Assembly (NCBI GenBank): GCA_016235265.1
Contig: JACRLI010000015.1
Span: 197,335-261,334 of the forward strand
DNA from: Candidatus Eisenbacteria bacterium
GTDB lineage: Bacteria; Eisenbacteria; RBG-16-71-46; JACRLI01
DNA length: 64,000 nucleotides
Reading direction: 5' to 3'
Every line of letters starts with the position of its first letter. The first letter of the stretch is position 1. Of the stretch, positions 51,827 through 61,051 are shown one piece after another. Both the position numbers and the translations under genes were made by a program. Below the pieces are notes generated by a model. That model saw nothing but the letters and a program-made list of their open reading frames with translations, was not told the origin of the DNA and searched no databases.

Positions 51827-53388
51827 GGCGCGCGCCCCGGGCCCGCGGCCGCCCGCTCCAGTCCCGCCGCCACGCGCCATGCCGCGACCCCCGCCGCGAG
51901 CGCGGCCAGGAGCATCGCCAGGGCCGCGAGCGCCAGCTGCGGGCCGGCGGCGCCGACGTAGAGCGGGTACAGGAACCAGAAGTCCAGCCCGTGGAGCAGC
52001 CGCGCCTGGTCGCCGCCGGAGAGCGGAATGCGCTGCGTGGCGGCCTCGTCGGCGCCCTGCGCCAGCGTGACGCGCGGCCACTCTCCCCGCAGGTGCTCCC
52101 CCAGGTTGCGGCGGAACATCGCCCAGTGCCCCACGATCGGCGAGTAGTTCGGCACCCAGTGCACGTCCTCGAGGAAGCGCGGATCCTCGAAGGCCCGCGT
52201 GTACGGATAGGCGCCGGTCTCCCGCAGGTAGCTGCCGTAGTAGACGCTCACCCCGCCCCACTGCACCAGCGCACCCGCCACCAGCAGCGCCATCGCCACG
52301 CGCCGCGCCGCGCGCGAGGCGGGCGCGGCGATCCACAGGGCCACCGGCAGAGCCAGGAGTGGGACGAAAGGCTGCAGGTAGCGCGGCCCCCACGAGCCGT
52401 CGCCGCCCCAGGCGCGGAACGAGGCGTTGAGCAGCAGGCTGGGCACGACGATTCCGAGCGCCGTCCACGCCTCGGCCCGGTGCGCGCGGTGGAACGCCGG
52501 CCACGCCGTGAACAGCAGCAGCAGCGGGGGCGCGAACCACAGCAGCCCCTTGCCCGGGCTCAGCAGCAGCCCGAACAGGCCCACGTGGAGCGGCGTGGAG
52601 TAGGCCGAGGCAGTCTGCTCGTAGCCGTAGCCGGACTCCAGCCACGATCCGAAGCGGGCGTGATTGTAGAAGAGCAACAGCGCCGCGCACGCGGCCAGCG
52701 GCGCCAGCGCCGCCAGCAGGGCGCGCGCCGGGCGGGGGCCGCGCGCCATGCAGTACAGAAAGTAGCCGGCCAGGGCCAGCACCGGCAGGGCCAGCGCCTC
52801 CTTCGTGAGCACGGCGAAGCCGGACGCCAGGCCGGCCCACAGCGCCTGGCGCGCCTCCCCCGTGGCGCGGAAGCGCCACGCGGCGGCGAAGGCGGCCAGC
52901 AGCAGCCACGCGGTGAACGGCTCGGTCAGGTAGGTCTTGGCGTAGGGCCAGGCCGGTGTGGCCAGCGACAGCAGCGCGGTGCCCAACAGCGCGCGCCGCG
53001 GGGCGGCGCCGCGGTCCAGCAGCAGCCCCAGGAACACCCACGCCAGCAGCGCCCCGGCCAGCGGGCCCAGCAGCTGCAGCACGAACTTCTGCCACGCCTC
53101 GCGACGGTGCGCCAGCGCCGGGGACAGCCCGGCGGCCCGCGACGCGGCCCAGTACAGCGGGGCGCCCAGCAGCGCCTGGCCCAGCCCGGCCTTGGGGTAG
53201 AGCCGCCCGTCGGGACCGGCGAAGGCGTTGCCCGAGGGCACGTCAAACGAGCCGCGCTCCACCAGCGAGCGGGTGAGCTGGAACATGGTGTGGCCGTCGC
53301 TGGAGACGATGGTGCCGCTCATGGTGGCGGCGTAGAGCAGTCCGGCGCACAGCAGCACGGCCCAGCGAAGCGCCCGGCCCGGCCTCAT
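51823..53388 (-). CDS. GT39/ArnT-like membrane glycosyltransferase
   Basis: A 521-residue GT-C type protein with about eleven helices. The first periplasmic loop has TIVSSDGHTMFQLTRSLVERGSF with acidic Asp31, then a second loop (FAGPDGRLYPKAGLGQALLGAPLYW), as in PMT/ArnT relatives. It lacks the long C-terminal soluble domain of ArnT. ATG 53388 overlaps the GT4 stop (ATGA) and its own stop overlaps the GT2 start. Predicted to use a polyprenyl-phosphate sugar on the outer face of the inner membrane; specificity unknown. Confidence 0.78.
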   Translation of the reverse strand: MRPGRALRWAVLLCAGLLYAATMSGTIVSSDGHTMFQLTRSLVERGSFDVPSGNAFAGPDGRLYPKAGLGQALLGAPLYWAASRAAGLSPALAHRREAWQKFVLQLLGPLAGALLAWVFLGLLLDRGAAPRRALLGTALLSLATPAWPYAKTYLTEPFTAWLLLAAFAAAWRFRATGEARQALWAGLASGFAVLTKEALALPVLALAGYFLYCMARGPRPARALLAALAPLAACAALLLFYNHARFGSWLESGYGYEQTASAYSTPLHVGLFGLLLSPGKGLLWFAPPLLLLFTAWPAFHRAHRAEAWTALGIVVPSLLLNASFRAWGGDGSWGPRYLQPFVPLLALPVALWIAAPASRAARRVAMALLVAGALVQWGGVSVYYGSYLRETGAYPYTRAFEDPRFLEDVHWVPNYSPIVGHWAMFRRNLGEHLRGEWPRVTLAQGADEAATQRIPLSGGDQARLLHGLDFWFLYPLYVGAAGPQLALAALAMLLAALAAGVAAWRVAAGLERAAAGPGRAP

Positions 53389-54491
53389 CGCGCCAGCTCC
53401 TCGAGCGCGGTCACCAGGGCATCCCACTGGAACTGCCTGCGGTACTCGAGAATGCGGGGCACGAAGGCGTCGCGCCCGCCGCGCTCGTAGAAGAGGTCGA
53501 TGGCCGCGGCCAGCGCCTCCGGGTCCTCCGGCGGAACCAGCAGGCCGGTCCCGCCCTCCTCCACCACTTCGGGCAGGCCGCCCACGCGCGTGGTGATCAC
53601 CGGGCACTGCATGGCGTAGGCCAGCGGGATCACGCCGCTCTGGGTGGCGGTCTTGTAGGGCAGCACCGCCGCGTCGCACGCGGAGAAGTACGTCCTCACC
53701 TCGGCCTCCCCGGCGAAGCGGTCCAGCACCCGCACCCGGCCCTCGAGACCCAGATCGACGATCAGCCGGTCGTAGGGTGCGCGGTCCTCGTAGAACTCGC
53801 CCACCACGCACAGGGTCACCGGCCGGCGAACCCGGCCCAGCGCGCGCAGCAGCACGTCGAGGCCCTTGTAGCCGCGGATGAACCCGAAGAAGAGGATCAC
53901 GTCTCCCTGCAGGCCCAGCTCCGCGCGGGCTGCCGCGCGGTCGCGCGCCTCGCCGAACTGCGTGTACAGCGGGTGCTTCACCAGCCGGTGCGGGATGCCG
54001 GGGCGGAAACGCAGCAGGTCCTGCCGCACCGACTCCGACATCACCAGCGCGCCGTCCACCTTCGAGAGGCCCCAGCGGGTCAGCCAGCCGTCCAGCCCGC
54101 CGCGCTCGTGCGGGGTGACGTTGTCGCACACGTACAGCACCCGCGCGCCCGCGCGCCGGGCCGCGCCGCCGACCGCGTCGTAGCTGGGCGCGAAGAAGGG
54201 GGTCCACCACTTGTACACCACGGCGTCCGGGCGGAAGGCGGCCACACGCCGGCCGGCCGCCCACCACGAGAGCGGGTTCATGGAGTCCAGCACCGGTTCG
54301 GAGGGCACGCGCAGCGCGGGCTCGTCCTCCTCACGCTGCGTCCGGCCGGGGAACAGGAAGGACGGGTATTGCCGGTAGAACGAATAGAACCGCACCTCGT
54401 GGCGCAGCGAGAGCGCCTGGAAGAGCAGCGCCAGGTACTGGGCGATTCCCCCGCGCAGTGGGCAGGCGGGCCCGACGAGGGCGATCTTCAC
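53385..54491 (-). CDS. GT4 glycosyltransferase
   Basis: A 368-residue GT-B enzyme: VKIALVGPACPLRGGIAQYLALL at the N-terminus, YVCDNVTPHE, VMSESVRQDL and KHPLY in the acceptor domain, then ILFFGFIRGYKGLDVLLRAL, TLCVVGEFYEDR, VRTYFSACDAAVLPY, and the terminal TQSGVIPLAYAMQCPVITTRVGGLPEVV. The usual first Glu of E-x7-E is replaced by Gln/Ser (TQSGVIPLAYA), a variant found in FCB glycan loci. The start is GTG 54491, where the Rossmann strand begins, 37 bp after the kinase gene. Confidence 0.88.
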   Translation of the reverse strand: MKIALVGPACPLRGGIAQYLALLFQALSLRHEVRFYSFYRQYPSFLFPGRTQREEDEPALRVPSEPVLDSMNPLSWWAAGRRVAAFRPDAVVYKWWTPFFAPSYDAVGGAARRAGARVLYVCDNVTPHERGGLDGWLTRWGLSKVDGALVMSESVRQDLLRFRPGIPHRLVKHPLYTQFGEARDRAAARAELGLQGDVILFFGFIRGYKGLDVLLRALGRVRRPVTLCVVGEFYEDRAPYDRLIVDLGLEGRVRVLDRFAGEAEVRTYFSACDAAVLPYKTATQSGVIPLAYAMQCPVITTRVGGLPEVVEEGGTGLLVPPEDPEALAAAIDLFYERGGRDAFVPRILEYRRQFQWDALVTALEELAR

Positions 54492-54528
54492 CGGGGCCGG
54501 CCGCCGCGGGCCCCGCGCGGCCGCGGCT

Positions 54529-55545
54529 TCAGCCGGCGACCCACGACTGGAGCCCCTGCGATTCGAAGCTGAACTCCACCACCTGGCCGCCCATCTTCTC
54601 GAGCTGGGCCGCGATCCGGTGCTTGCGGTCGAAACGGCAGAAGAGCAGCAGGTAGCCGCCCCCGCCCGCACCCAGGATCTTGCCGCCGGTCGCGCCCCGG
54701 CGGCGCGCCTCCGCGTACATCTCGTCAATGGAGCTGTTGGAGATCTGGGGGTCGAGCCGGCGCTTGTGGAGCCACGCCTCGTGCAACAGCTCCCCGAAGC
54801 GCTCCAGGCGGCCCAGGAGCAGCGCGTCCTTCATGTCGGCGGTGAGCGTGCGCAGCTCGTGGAGCGCCTTCACCACGGAACGCTCGGCCCGCACGAAGCT
54901 GCGCGTCTGGCGCCTGATGATGCTCGAGGAAAGCCGGCTCTGCCCGGTGTAGCACAGCAGCAGCCGGTACTGCAGCTCGTTGACGATCGCGGGGCGGATG
55001 CGCAGCGGGTTCACCACGGTGCGGTCGCCGAAGAACTCGATGAAATTGAATCCGCCGAAGGTGGCGGCGTACTGGTCCTGCCGGCCGCCGGCGATGCGCA
55101 GGTCCTCGCGTTCGATCTTGTACGCCAGCTCGGCGATCCCGTAGTCGGTGAGCGGGCGCGAGCGCCATTCCAGGAACGCGCCGATCAGCGCGACCACCAG
55201 CGTGCTGGACGAGCCCAGCCCCGAGCCCGGCGGCGCGTCGGAATGCAGGAACAGCTCCAGCCCCGTGCCCCGGCTCATGCGCTTCACCACCTGCTTGACC
55301 AGGTCCAGGTTGCCGTCCAGCTGCATGGCCTTGGAGTGGCGGTACTTGGCCACCACGTCGTAGTCGAGCGAGGTGAGCGTGATGGCCGAGCCCGGCTTCG
55401 GGCGCAGCGTGGCGTAGGCGTACTTGTCGATGGTCACCGACAGCACCACGCCGCCGTGCCGCTCCGGGTACGGGCTGACGTCGGTGCCGCCGCCGCAGAA
55501 GCTGATGCGCAGCGGCGCGCGCGCGCGGAAGATGGGCCGGCTCAC
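54529..55545 (-). CDS. hddA: GHMP kinase, D-glycero-D-manno-heptose 7-phosphate kinase-like
   Basis: A 338-residue sugar kinase. N-terminal RARAPLRISFCGGGTDVSPYPERHGG is the HddA/FKP-like sugar-binding start. ATP loop PPGSGLGSSS is at 105-114, and the C-terminal GHMP block GGKILGAGGGGYLLLF closes the active site. It is close to HddA enzymes phosphorylating heptose 7-phosphate at C1 in the GDP-D,D-heptose pathway, although other 1-kinases share this architecture. GTG 55545 overlaps the stop of the nucleotidyltransferase gene, and that pairing supports the heptose role. Confidence 0.82.
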   Translation of the reverse strand: MSRPIFRARAPLRISFCGGGTDVSPYPERHGGVVLSVTIDKYAYATLRPKPGSAITLTSLDYDVVAKYRHSKAMQLDGNLDLVKQVVKRMSRGTGLELFLHSDAPPGSGLGSSSTLVVALIGAFLEWRSRPLTDYGIAELAYKIEREDLRIAGGRQDQYAATFGGFNFIEFFGDRTVVNPLRIRPAIVNELQYRLLLCYTGQSRLSSSIIRRQTRSFVRAERSVVKALHELRTLTADMKDALLLGRLERFGELLHEAWLHKRRLDPQISNSSIDEMYAEARRRGATGGKILGAGGGGYLLLFCRFDRKHRIAAQLEKMGGQVVEFSFESQGLQSWVAG

Positions 55546-56252
55546 GGCAGCCAGCCTTCGGTCTGCGCGCGGTCCCAGTCGGCGGGCGTGCCGATGTCCA
55601 GGAACGGCGCGTCGGTGCGGAAGGCCCGCACGCGCTCCCCCCGGGCGATCCAGGCGGGCAGCAGGTCGGTTTCCAGCGAGGCTGCCGCGCCCGCCGGCAG
55701 GCCCTCGAACAACGAGCGGCGCAAGCGGTAGACGCCGGCGTTGATCCAGCCCGGCCCGCGGCGTCCCTTCTCTGCGAATCCCAGCACCCGGTCCTCCTGG
55801 TCCATCTCGAGCGCGCCCCTGGAGGCGCCCTCGGCCTCGTGCACCGCGGCCAGCGTGGCGGCCGCGCCTCCCCGCCGGTGCGCCTCCGCCATCGACCCCA
55901 GGGGCACCGGGCAGAGCGTGTCCCCGTTCAGCAGGAAGAACTCCTCCGGCAGCCGCTCCAGCGCGAAGCGCACCGCCCCTCCGGTACCCAGCGGCGCGGG
56001 CTCCACGCTGATGTCCACGACCGGCCCGCGGCCCGCGGCGTTCCACCCGCGCGCGAACCCCTCCAGGGCCGGAGCGAGGTGCCCGCACAGCAACACCGCG
56101 CGCTCCGTCCCGCCCGCCGCGGCCCACCGCAGCAGCTTCGCCAGGAACGGCTCGCCGGCCACCGGGGCCAGCGCCTTGGGCACGCCCGGCAGCGCCGGGG
56201 CCAGTCTCGTGCCCAGGCCGCCCGCGAGCACCGCGGCGGTCCGCGCCGTCAC
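55542..56252 (-). CDS. hddC: Sugar-1-phosphate nucleotidyltransferase, HddC-like
   Basis: A 236-residue NTP-transferase of the RmlA/HddC fold: LAGGLGTRLAP (9-19) with Arg16 and downstream Lys26 of GVPKALAPV, LLNGDTLCPV (metal Asp), INAGVYRL and FLDIGTPADWDRA at the end. It is the length of D-glycero-alpha-D-manno-heptose-1-phosphate guanylyltransferase. Paired by a GTGA overlap with the HddA-like kinase. Isomerase (GmhA) and phosphatase (GmhB) genes are not in the window. Other sugar-1-phosphates are possible substrates. Confidence 0.82.
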   Translation of the reverse strand: MTARTAAVLAGGLGTRLAPALPGVPKALAPVAGEPFLAKLLRWAAAGGTERAVLLCGHLAPALEGFARGWNAAGRGPVVDISVEPAPLGTGGAVRFALERLPEEFFLLNGDTLCPVPLGSMAEAHRRGGAAATLAAVHEAEGASRGALEMDQEDRVLGFAEKGRRGPGWINAGVYRLRRSLFEGLPAGAAASLETDLLPAWIARGERVRAFRTDAPFLDIGTPADWDRAQTEGWLP

Positions 56253-56260
56253 CGGCCGCC

Positions 56261-57220
56261 TCAGCCCAGGCGCCCGCGGACGTTGTACTCGTCCGGCGAG
56301 CGATGGCGGGCGATCAGCTCCCCCAGCAGCCCCAGCGACACGAACTGGATGGCCACGATCTCGAATCCCACGCCGAAGAGCAGCAGCGGCCGCACGCGGA
56401 TGGGATCACCCACCACCCAGCGGGCCACCACGTAGGCCAGCATCAGCCCGCCCAGCGCGAAGAACACCAGCGCCATGCGCCCGAACACGTGCAAGGGGCT
56501 GCGCCGGCCGCTGGTGACAAACAGCACCGTGAGCAGGTCCAGGAACCCGTTCAGGAAGCGCGCCGCCCCGAACTTGCTCTGCCCGTGCACGCGCGGGTGG
56601 TGCTCCACGGGGATCTCGGCCACGCGGAAGCCGTTGAAGTGCGCCAGCACCGGCAGGTAGCGGTGCAGCTCGCCGTACACCTCCAGCGTCTGCGTCACCT
56701 CGCTGCGGTAGGCCTTGAGCCCGCAGTTGAAGTCGTGCAGGCGGATGCCGCTCATGGCCGAGGTGACCAGGTTGAACAGCTTGCTCGGCGCGGTCTTGGT
56801 CCAGGGGTCGTGGCGCACCCGCTTCCACCCCGAGACCAGGTCGAAGCCCTCGTCGAGCTTGGCCAGCAGCTTCGGAACCTCCCGCGGGTCGTCCTGCAGG
56901 TCGCCGTCCATGGTCACCACGCGCGCCCCGCGCGCCTCCCGGAAGGCCACCGCCAGGGCCGGGGACTTCCCGTAGTTGCGCCGGAAGCGGATGGCCCGCA
57001 CCCGCGCGTCCTCCGCGTGCAGGCGTTCCAGCGTCGCGTACGTGGCGTCGGTGCTGCCGTCGTCCACGAACAGCACCTCCCAGGCGTAGGGCGCGTCCGC
57101 CAGCGCCTCGCGGATCCGGCGCACCAGCTCGGGCAGGCTCTCCGACTCGTTCAGCACCGGGATGACGATGCTCAGGTGCGGCGTCCCGGCGCCCGCGTCC
57201 CGCCCGGCGGGGGCGCTCAC
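56261..57220 (-). CDS. Dpm1/GtrB-like polyprenyl-phosphate glycosyltransferase with two C-terminal helices
   Basis: A 319-residue GT2: LSIVIPVLNESESLPEL, LFVDDGSTDATYATLERL, FRRNYGKSPALAVAF, TMDGDLQDDPREVPKLL (metal-binding DGDLQDDP), KLFNLVTSAMSGIRLHDFNCGLKAY, and EIPVEHHPRVHGQSKFG. Two membrane helices follow (about 240-265 and 275-305). This is the type II GtrB/ArnC-like layout making polyprenyl-phosphate sugars. GTG 57220 overlaps the DUF2723 stop (GTGA), so the GT-C enzyme and its probable donor synthase are coupled. Sugar unknown. Confidence 0.92.
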   Translation of the reverse strand: MSAPAGRDAGAGTPHLSIVIPVLNESESLPELVRRIREALADAPYAWEVLFVDDGSTDATYATLERLHAEDARVRAIRFRRNYGKSPALAVAFREARGARVVTMDGDLQDDPREVPKLLAKLDEGFDLVSGWKRVRHDPWTKTAPSKLFNLVTSAMSGIRLHDFNCGLKAYRSEVTQTLEVYGELHRYLPVLAHFNGFRVAEIPVEHHPRVHGQSKFGAARFLNGFLDLLTVLFVTSGRRSPLHVFGRMALVFFALGGLMLAYVVARWVVGDPIRVRPLLLFGVGFEIVAIQFVSLGLLGELIARHRSPDEYNVRGRLG

Positions 57221-60006
57221 GGCCCCTCGATCCCACCGCCCGGCAGGGTCGCCGGCGGGGGCAACGCCGCGCCGGCCGGGGTGCGGCCGATGCGGCGCAT
57301 CACGTCCTGGTACACGGCGCGGGCGCGCTGATCGTCGGGGTGCGCGTCCATGTAGGAGCGGATCATGCTCTCGGCCGCGTCGATCTTGCCCATCTGCACC
57401 ATGAGCGTGAACAGGCTCAGCGCCACCGTGGCGTTGTCGGGCTCCGCGCGCCATGCGCGCTCCAGGTGCTCGTAGCCGCCCTGGTAGTCACCCTTGAGCG
57501 CCACCATGATGCCCATCCGGTAGTTGAGCTCGGCGTTGTCCGGGAAGCGCTTCAGGCCGTCCTGGAAGGACCGCAGGGCGCTGGCGCTGTCGCCGCGCTC
57601 CTGGTAGAACATGCCCCGCGTCACCGGGATGCCCGAGAAGTCGGGCGAGATCTTCTCCGCCCGGTCCAGTTCGGCGACGGCCTTGGCCAGCTCGTTGCGG
57701 TCCCGGTAGTAGAAGGCCAGCCGCATGTGGGCCGAGGCGTAATTGCCCGCGAGCCGCACCGCGTTGTCGTCCTTGTACGGCACCGGTGTCAGGTTGCCCT
57801 GCGCGTCCAGGAGGCCGCGGTACAGGAAGGTCTCGTACACCGCCTTGCGCGTGGCCTCCACGTTCACCGGCTCGTGGGCGCTGTCGGGCAGGATGCGGAA
57901 CGCCAGGCCCTCCAGCATCAGCTGCCGCTCCAGGCCCATCTGCTCGGGCACCGTCACCGCCAGGTAGATCGGCTTGCGGTAGGCGTTCTCGCGCACGATG
58001 TGGTGCACCAGGATGTCCTTCACCAGCACGATGCTGCCGTCCGGGGCGCGGTAGGGCTCCAGCGCGTCCACCTCCGAGTCGGTGAACTGGATGGGCACCC
58101 TCGGCTCCAGGTCGCGCATCTGCTTGATGTACCAGGTGGTGTTCAGCAGCGACAGGTTCACCACGCGCACGTCGCTGCGGATGCCCTCCACCTCCTGCAG
58201 GTACCACAGCGGGAAGGTGTCGTTGTCGCCGTTGGTGAAGATGATGGCGCCCTGGGCCAGCGGGGCGAGCATGTTGTAGGCGTAGTCGCGCGCCACGAAG
58301 TTGCCGGTGCGGTCCTGCTCGAAGTAGTAGTGCGCGCAGGTGGCCACCGGCATGCACAGCGCCAGCAGCCCCAGAACGGGCACCAGCACGCGGCGCAAAG
58401 CCTGAAGCTTCAGCAGCCGGATGACCTCGTGGATGACCCCGGCCGCGCCCACGCCCATCCACACCGTGAAGGCCTCGTAGCCCCACAGGAAGAAGTAGTC
58501 CCGCTCGCGCACCTGGGGGTCCTTGAAGTTCAGGTAGATCACCAGCCACAGGCTGCCCATCAGGAACGCGGTGCTCACCAGCACGTACAGCGGCCGCTGC
58601 CACGCCACCGCCAGCGCCACGTCCGCCACGCACATCAGGAAGAACAGCGCGATGGCCAGGGCCGCGCCGTCGAAGGGCTGGCCCATGAACTCGCCCCCGA
58701 CGCGCCCGCCCAGCCGGAACAGCGCCACGATGAGCACCCAGGTCACCAGGTGCGCGATCCACCAGGCGTCCGGCTTCCCCCGCCCCTTGAGCAGGTGGTA
58801 CAGCCGGCCGAACTCCCCGAGCACCAGAGGGATGCCCATGGCCAGGAACGCCAGCAGGCCGGTCCACGGCCGCACGCCGGGCTTCGACTGCATCGGCGGG
58901 CCCAGGGTGAACTCGTCCCTGAAGTAGCGCAGGAACATGTGTTCGAACTGGTAGGTCCAGTTCCCGCTGCGCTCCAGCGGGCTGGGCGGCGCGTACTGCT
59001 CGCGGGTGAACTGCTTCCACAGCGCGTTCCAGGTGGAGGGGGCGGCCTCGTTGATGATGGGATTCTGCTTCGCCCGGACCACCAGGTAACCGTGCACGCT
59101 GAGGCCCGCCACCAGCGCGCCCACCGACACCCACAGGAAGGGCCGCAGGTTCCGGCGCAGGAGCACGTGGGCGGCCAGCGCCAGGGCCAGCAGGATCAGG
59201 CCCGAGAGCAGCGCGGTGCGCACGTCGTGCTGCAGCTCGTCGGCGCGGCGCATCAGCATCCCGGTGCCGTTCATCCACAGCACGAAGATCACCGCCCCGA
59301 TGCCGATCCACCACGAGCGCCGCCAGTCCACCACCAGCGTGAACATGACCACGGCCGGAAGCACCAGGAAGCCCCCCAGGTGCCAGCCGATTCCGGCGCA
59401 CAGGAGGTACCAGATCACCAGCAGCCGGCGCTCGTTGCCCTTCTCCCCGAGCCGCTCCCACCAGTTCACCGACACCCACAGCGAGAAGAACATGATCGCC
59501 GATGCGCCCACGTGCACGTGCGCGATCTCGGTGGAGGTGTTCCAGAAGCTGTGCGAGAACGCCGTGGACCACGCCGCCACCAGGCCGGCGATGTAGGAGA
59601 GCCAGTGCCGCTCGGCCAGGTCCGCGGACGCCTCCCCGGTGGGTTCGGCCGTCTCGGCCTCGCCCGAGGCCGCCCCGCGCCCGGTGGCGCCGGCGAACAG
59701 CGGCAGGTGCATCACCGCCTTCTGCACCAGCAGGTAGGTGAAGGCGATGGTGAGCATGCCGGTGACCACCGAAACGAAGTTGATCCGCGTGGCGTAGTTC
59801 CAGAACGGCAACAGTCCGAACACGTGGCCGGTGAGCACGAACAGCGGCGTGCCCGGGGGGTGCGGAATCCCCAGGATCTTCGAGACCGAGATGAACTCGC
59901 CCGCGTCCCAGAAGGGCACGGTGCGCGGCATGGTGCGCATGTAGACGATGAACGGCAGCGCGACGCTCAGCGCCGTCATCAGCCGGTTGAGCAGACGGTG
60001 GTTCAT
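57217..60006 (-). CDS. DUF2723 membrane protein (PMT-like) with C-terminal TPRs
   Basis: A 929-residue protein. DUF2723 is seen in WDAGEFISVSKILGIPHPPGTPLF (33-56), whose Asp34 and Glu37 resemble the catalytic D-E of protein O-mannosyltransferases. About eleven to thirteen helices run to residue 575, and an extracytoplasmic part with NGDNDTFPLWYLQEVEGIRSDVRVVN follows. Residues about 755-915 form three to four TPR units (YASAHMRLAFYYRDRNELAKAV...). The family is widespread in FCB bacteria and presumed to glycosylate exported proteins or lipids. ATG 60006; the stop overlaps the GtrB-like gene. Confidence 0.9.
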   Translation of the reverse strand: MNHRLLNRLMTALSVALPFIVYMRTMPRTVPFWDAGEFISVSKILGIPHPPGTPLFVLTGHVFGLLPFWNYATRINFVSVVTGMLTIAFTYLLVQKAVMHLPLFAGATGRGAASGEAETAEPTGEASADLAERHWLSYIAGLVAAWSTAFSHSFWNTSTEIAHVHVGASAIMFFSLWVSVNWWERLGEKGNERRLLVIWYLLCAGIGWHLGGFLVLPAVVMFTLVVDWRRSWWIGIGAVIFVLWMNGTGMLMRRADELQHDVRTALLSGLILLALALAAHVLLRRNLRPFLWVSVGALVAGLSVHGYLVVRAKQNPIINEAAPSTWNALWKQFTREQYAPPSPLERSGNWTYQFEHMFLRYFRDEFTLGPPMQSKPGVRPWTGLLAFLAMGIPLVLGEFGRLYHLLKGRGKPDAWWIAHLVTWVLIVALFRLGGRVGGEFMGQPFDGAALAIALFFLMCVADVALAVAWQRPLYVLVSTAFLMGSLWLVIYLNFKDPQVRERDYFFLWGYEAFTVWMGVGAAGVIHEVIRLLKLQALRRVLVPVLGLLALCMPVATCAHYYFEQDRTGNFVARDYAYNMLAPLAQGAIIFTNGDNDTFPLWYLQEVEGIRSDVRVVNLSLLNTTWYIKQMRDLEPRVPIQFTDSEVDALEPYRAPDGSIVLVKDILVHHIVRENAYRKPIYLAVTVPEQMGLERQLMLEGLAFRILPDSAHEPVNVEATRKAVYETFLYRGLLDAQGNLTPVPYKDDNAVRLAGNYASAHMRLAFYYRDRNELAKAVAELDRAEKISPDFSGIPVTRGMFYQERGDSASALRSFQDGLKRFPDNAELNYRMGIMVALKGDYQGGYEHLERAWRAEPDNATVALSLFTLMVQMGKIDAAESMIRSYMDAHPDDQRARAVYQDVMRRIGRTPAGAALPPPATLPGGGIEGP

Positions 60007-60034
60007 TCCCTGGGGCTCCTCGGGCGTGGCCGGG

Positions 60035-60053
60035 CGGCGGGGCTTGCCCGCCG
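60035..60053. repeat. Hairpin in the spacer before the DUF2723 gene
   Basis: Arms CGGCGGG (60035-60041) and CCCGCCG (60047-60053) with a 5-nt loop lie in the 58-bp gap between the LPG-synthase-like and DUF2723 genes. This is one of the few real spacers in the 31-kb run of glycan genes. It may tune read-through or mRNA stability. No T-tract on the minus strand. Confidence 0.4.
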
Positions 60054-60064
60054 GCCTGTCCTCG

Positions 60065-61051
60065 TCAGGCCGCCGCCTTGCGCAGGGAGACGACCCAGCG
60101 CAAGGGCGTGCGGAACACGAAAATCACACCACCCAGCAGGCTCACCAGGAACGCGAGCAGCCAGGTCAAAAGCTGGAAGGAAATGGCGCTGGCCCCGGAC
60201 AGGTGGACCATGCCGAACAGCAGCACCGAGGCGCCCTCACGAACTCCGAAGCCGCTCACCGACGGGATCACGATCAGCACCGCGCCGAGGATCGGGACCA
60301 TGGTGAACACCGCGCCGAGGGGCACGTTCAATCCCAGCGCCCGGGCCACGAACAGGTGCATGAAGATGCGCATCAGCTGGATCAGGATCCCGAAGGCCAG
60401 CAGCGCCGTAAGCCCGCCGCTCTTCTCGCGGTAGGCGTGCAGCCCGTCCACCAGGTCCGAGATCCGGCGCTCGAGCCGGTGCAGCCGCAGCGCCCGGAAG
60501 GGCCATTCCACCAGCCCCAGCACGTCGCGACGGAACACTGCAAGATACATGAGCAGCGAGATCAGGAACAGGCCCGCGACCAGGGCGTCCACGCGCAGGT
60601 CGTGAAACCAGGGCCACGCGGTGAGCGCCGCCCCCATGGCCACGCTGGCCACCGCGAGCCCGCCGATCATGCGGTCCATCAAGGTGGCCGAGAACACCGG
60701 CGCCGAGCGCTCGCTGTGTCCCCGGGCCGCGGTGATGCGCGCGAAGTCGCCGGCGATGTTGGCGGGCAGGAAGTTGTTGAAGAAGAGCCCCACGAAATAG
60801 TACGCCGCCACGCGCGAGTAGGGGATCTCCACGCCCTGCATGTGCAGCAGCCGCCCCCACAGCGCGGAGCCCAGCAGGTTGCTCACGAAGAACACGCCCA
60901 CCGCGGCCCACAGCCACGCGGGGTCCGCATGGCGCGTCTCCTTCATGGCCGCGAACACGTCGTACTTGCGGAACAGCCACACGAACAGGCTGACGCTCAA
61001 CACCATCTTGAGCCCCAGCAGGCTCCATTTCAGGACCCGCCCGGCGCTCAC
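60065..61051 (-). CDS. LPG-synthase-TM/AglD-like membrane protein (UPF0104)
   Basis: A 328-residue protein with about eight helices, matching the lysylphosphatidylglycerol synthase transmembrane domain. Hallmarks are WGRLLHMQGVEIPYSRVAAYYFVGLFFNNFLPANIAGDFARITAARGHSERSAPVFSATLMDRMIGGLA (split across residues 69-137) and VLIVIPSVSGFGVREGASVLLFG near 265-290. It lacks the aminoacyl transferase (GNAT) half of MprF. In archaea AglD and in bacterial glycan loci such proteins associate with polyprenyl-phosphate sugar transfer or flipping. GTG 61051 overlaps the GT4 stop (GTGA). Confidence 0.88.
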   Translation of the reverse strand: MSAGRVLKWSLLGLKMVLSVSLFVWLFRKYDVFAAMKETRHADPAWLWAAVGVFFVSNLLGSALWGRLLHMQGVEIPYSRVAAYYFVGLFFNNFLPANIAGDFARITAARGHSERSAPVFSATLMDRMIGGLAVASVAMGAALTAWPWFHDLRVDALVAGLFLISLLMYLAVFRRDVLGLVEWPFRALRLHRLERRISDLVDGLHAYREKSGGLTALLAFGILIQLMRIFMHLFVARALGLNVPLGAVFTMVPILGAVLIVIPSVSGFGVREGASVLLFGMVHLSGASAISFQLLTWLLAFLVSLLGGVIFVFRTPLRWVVSLRKAAA

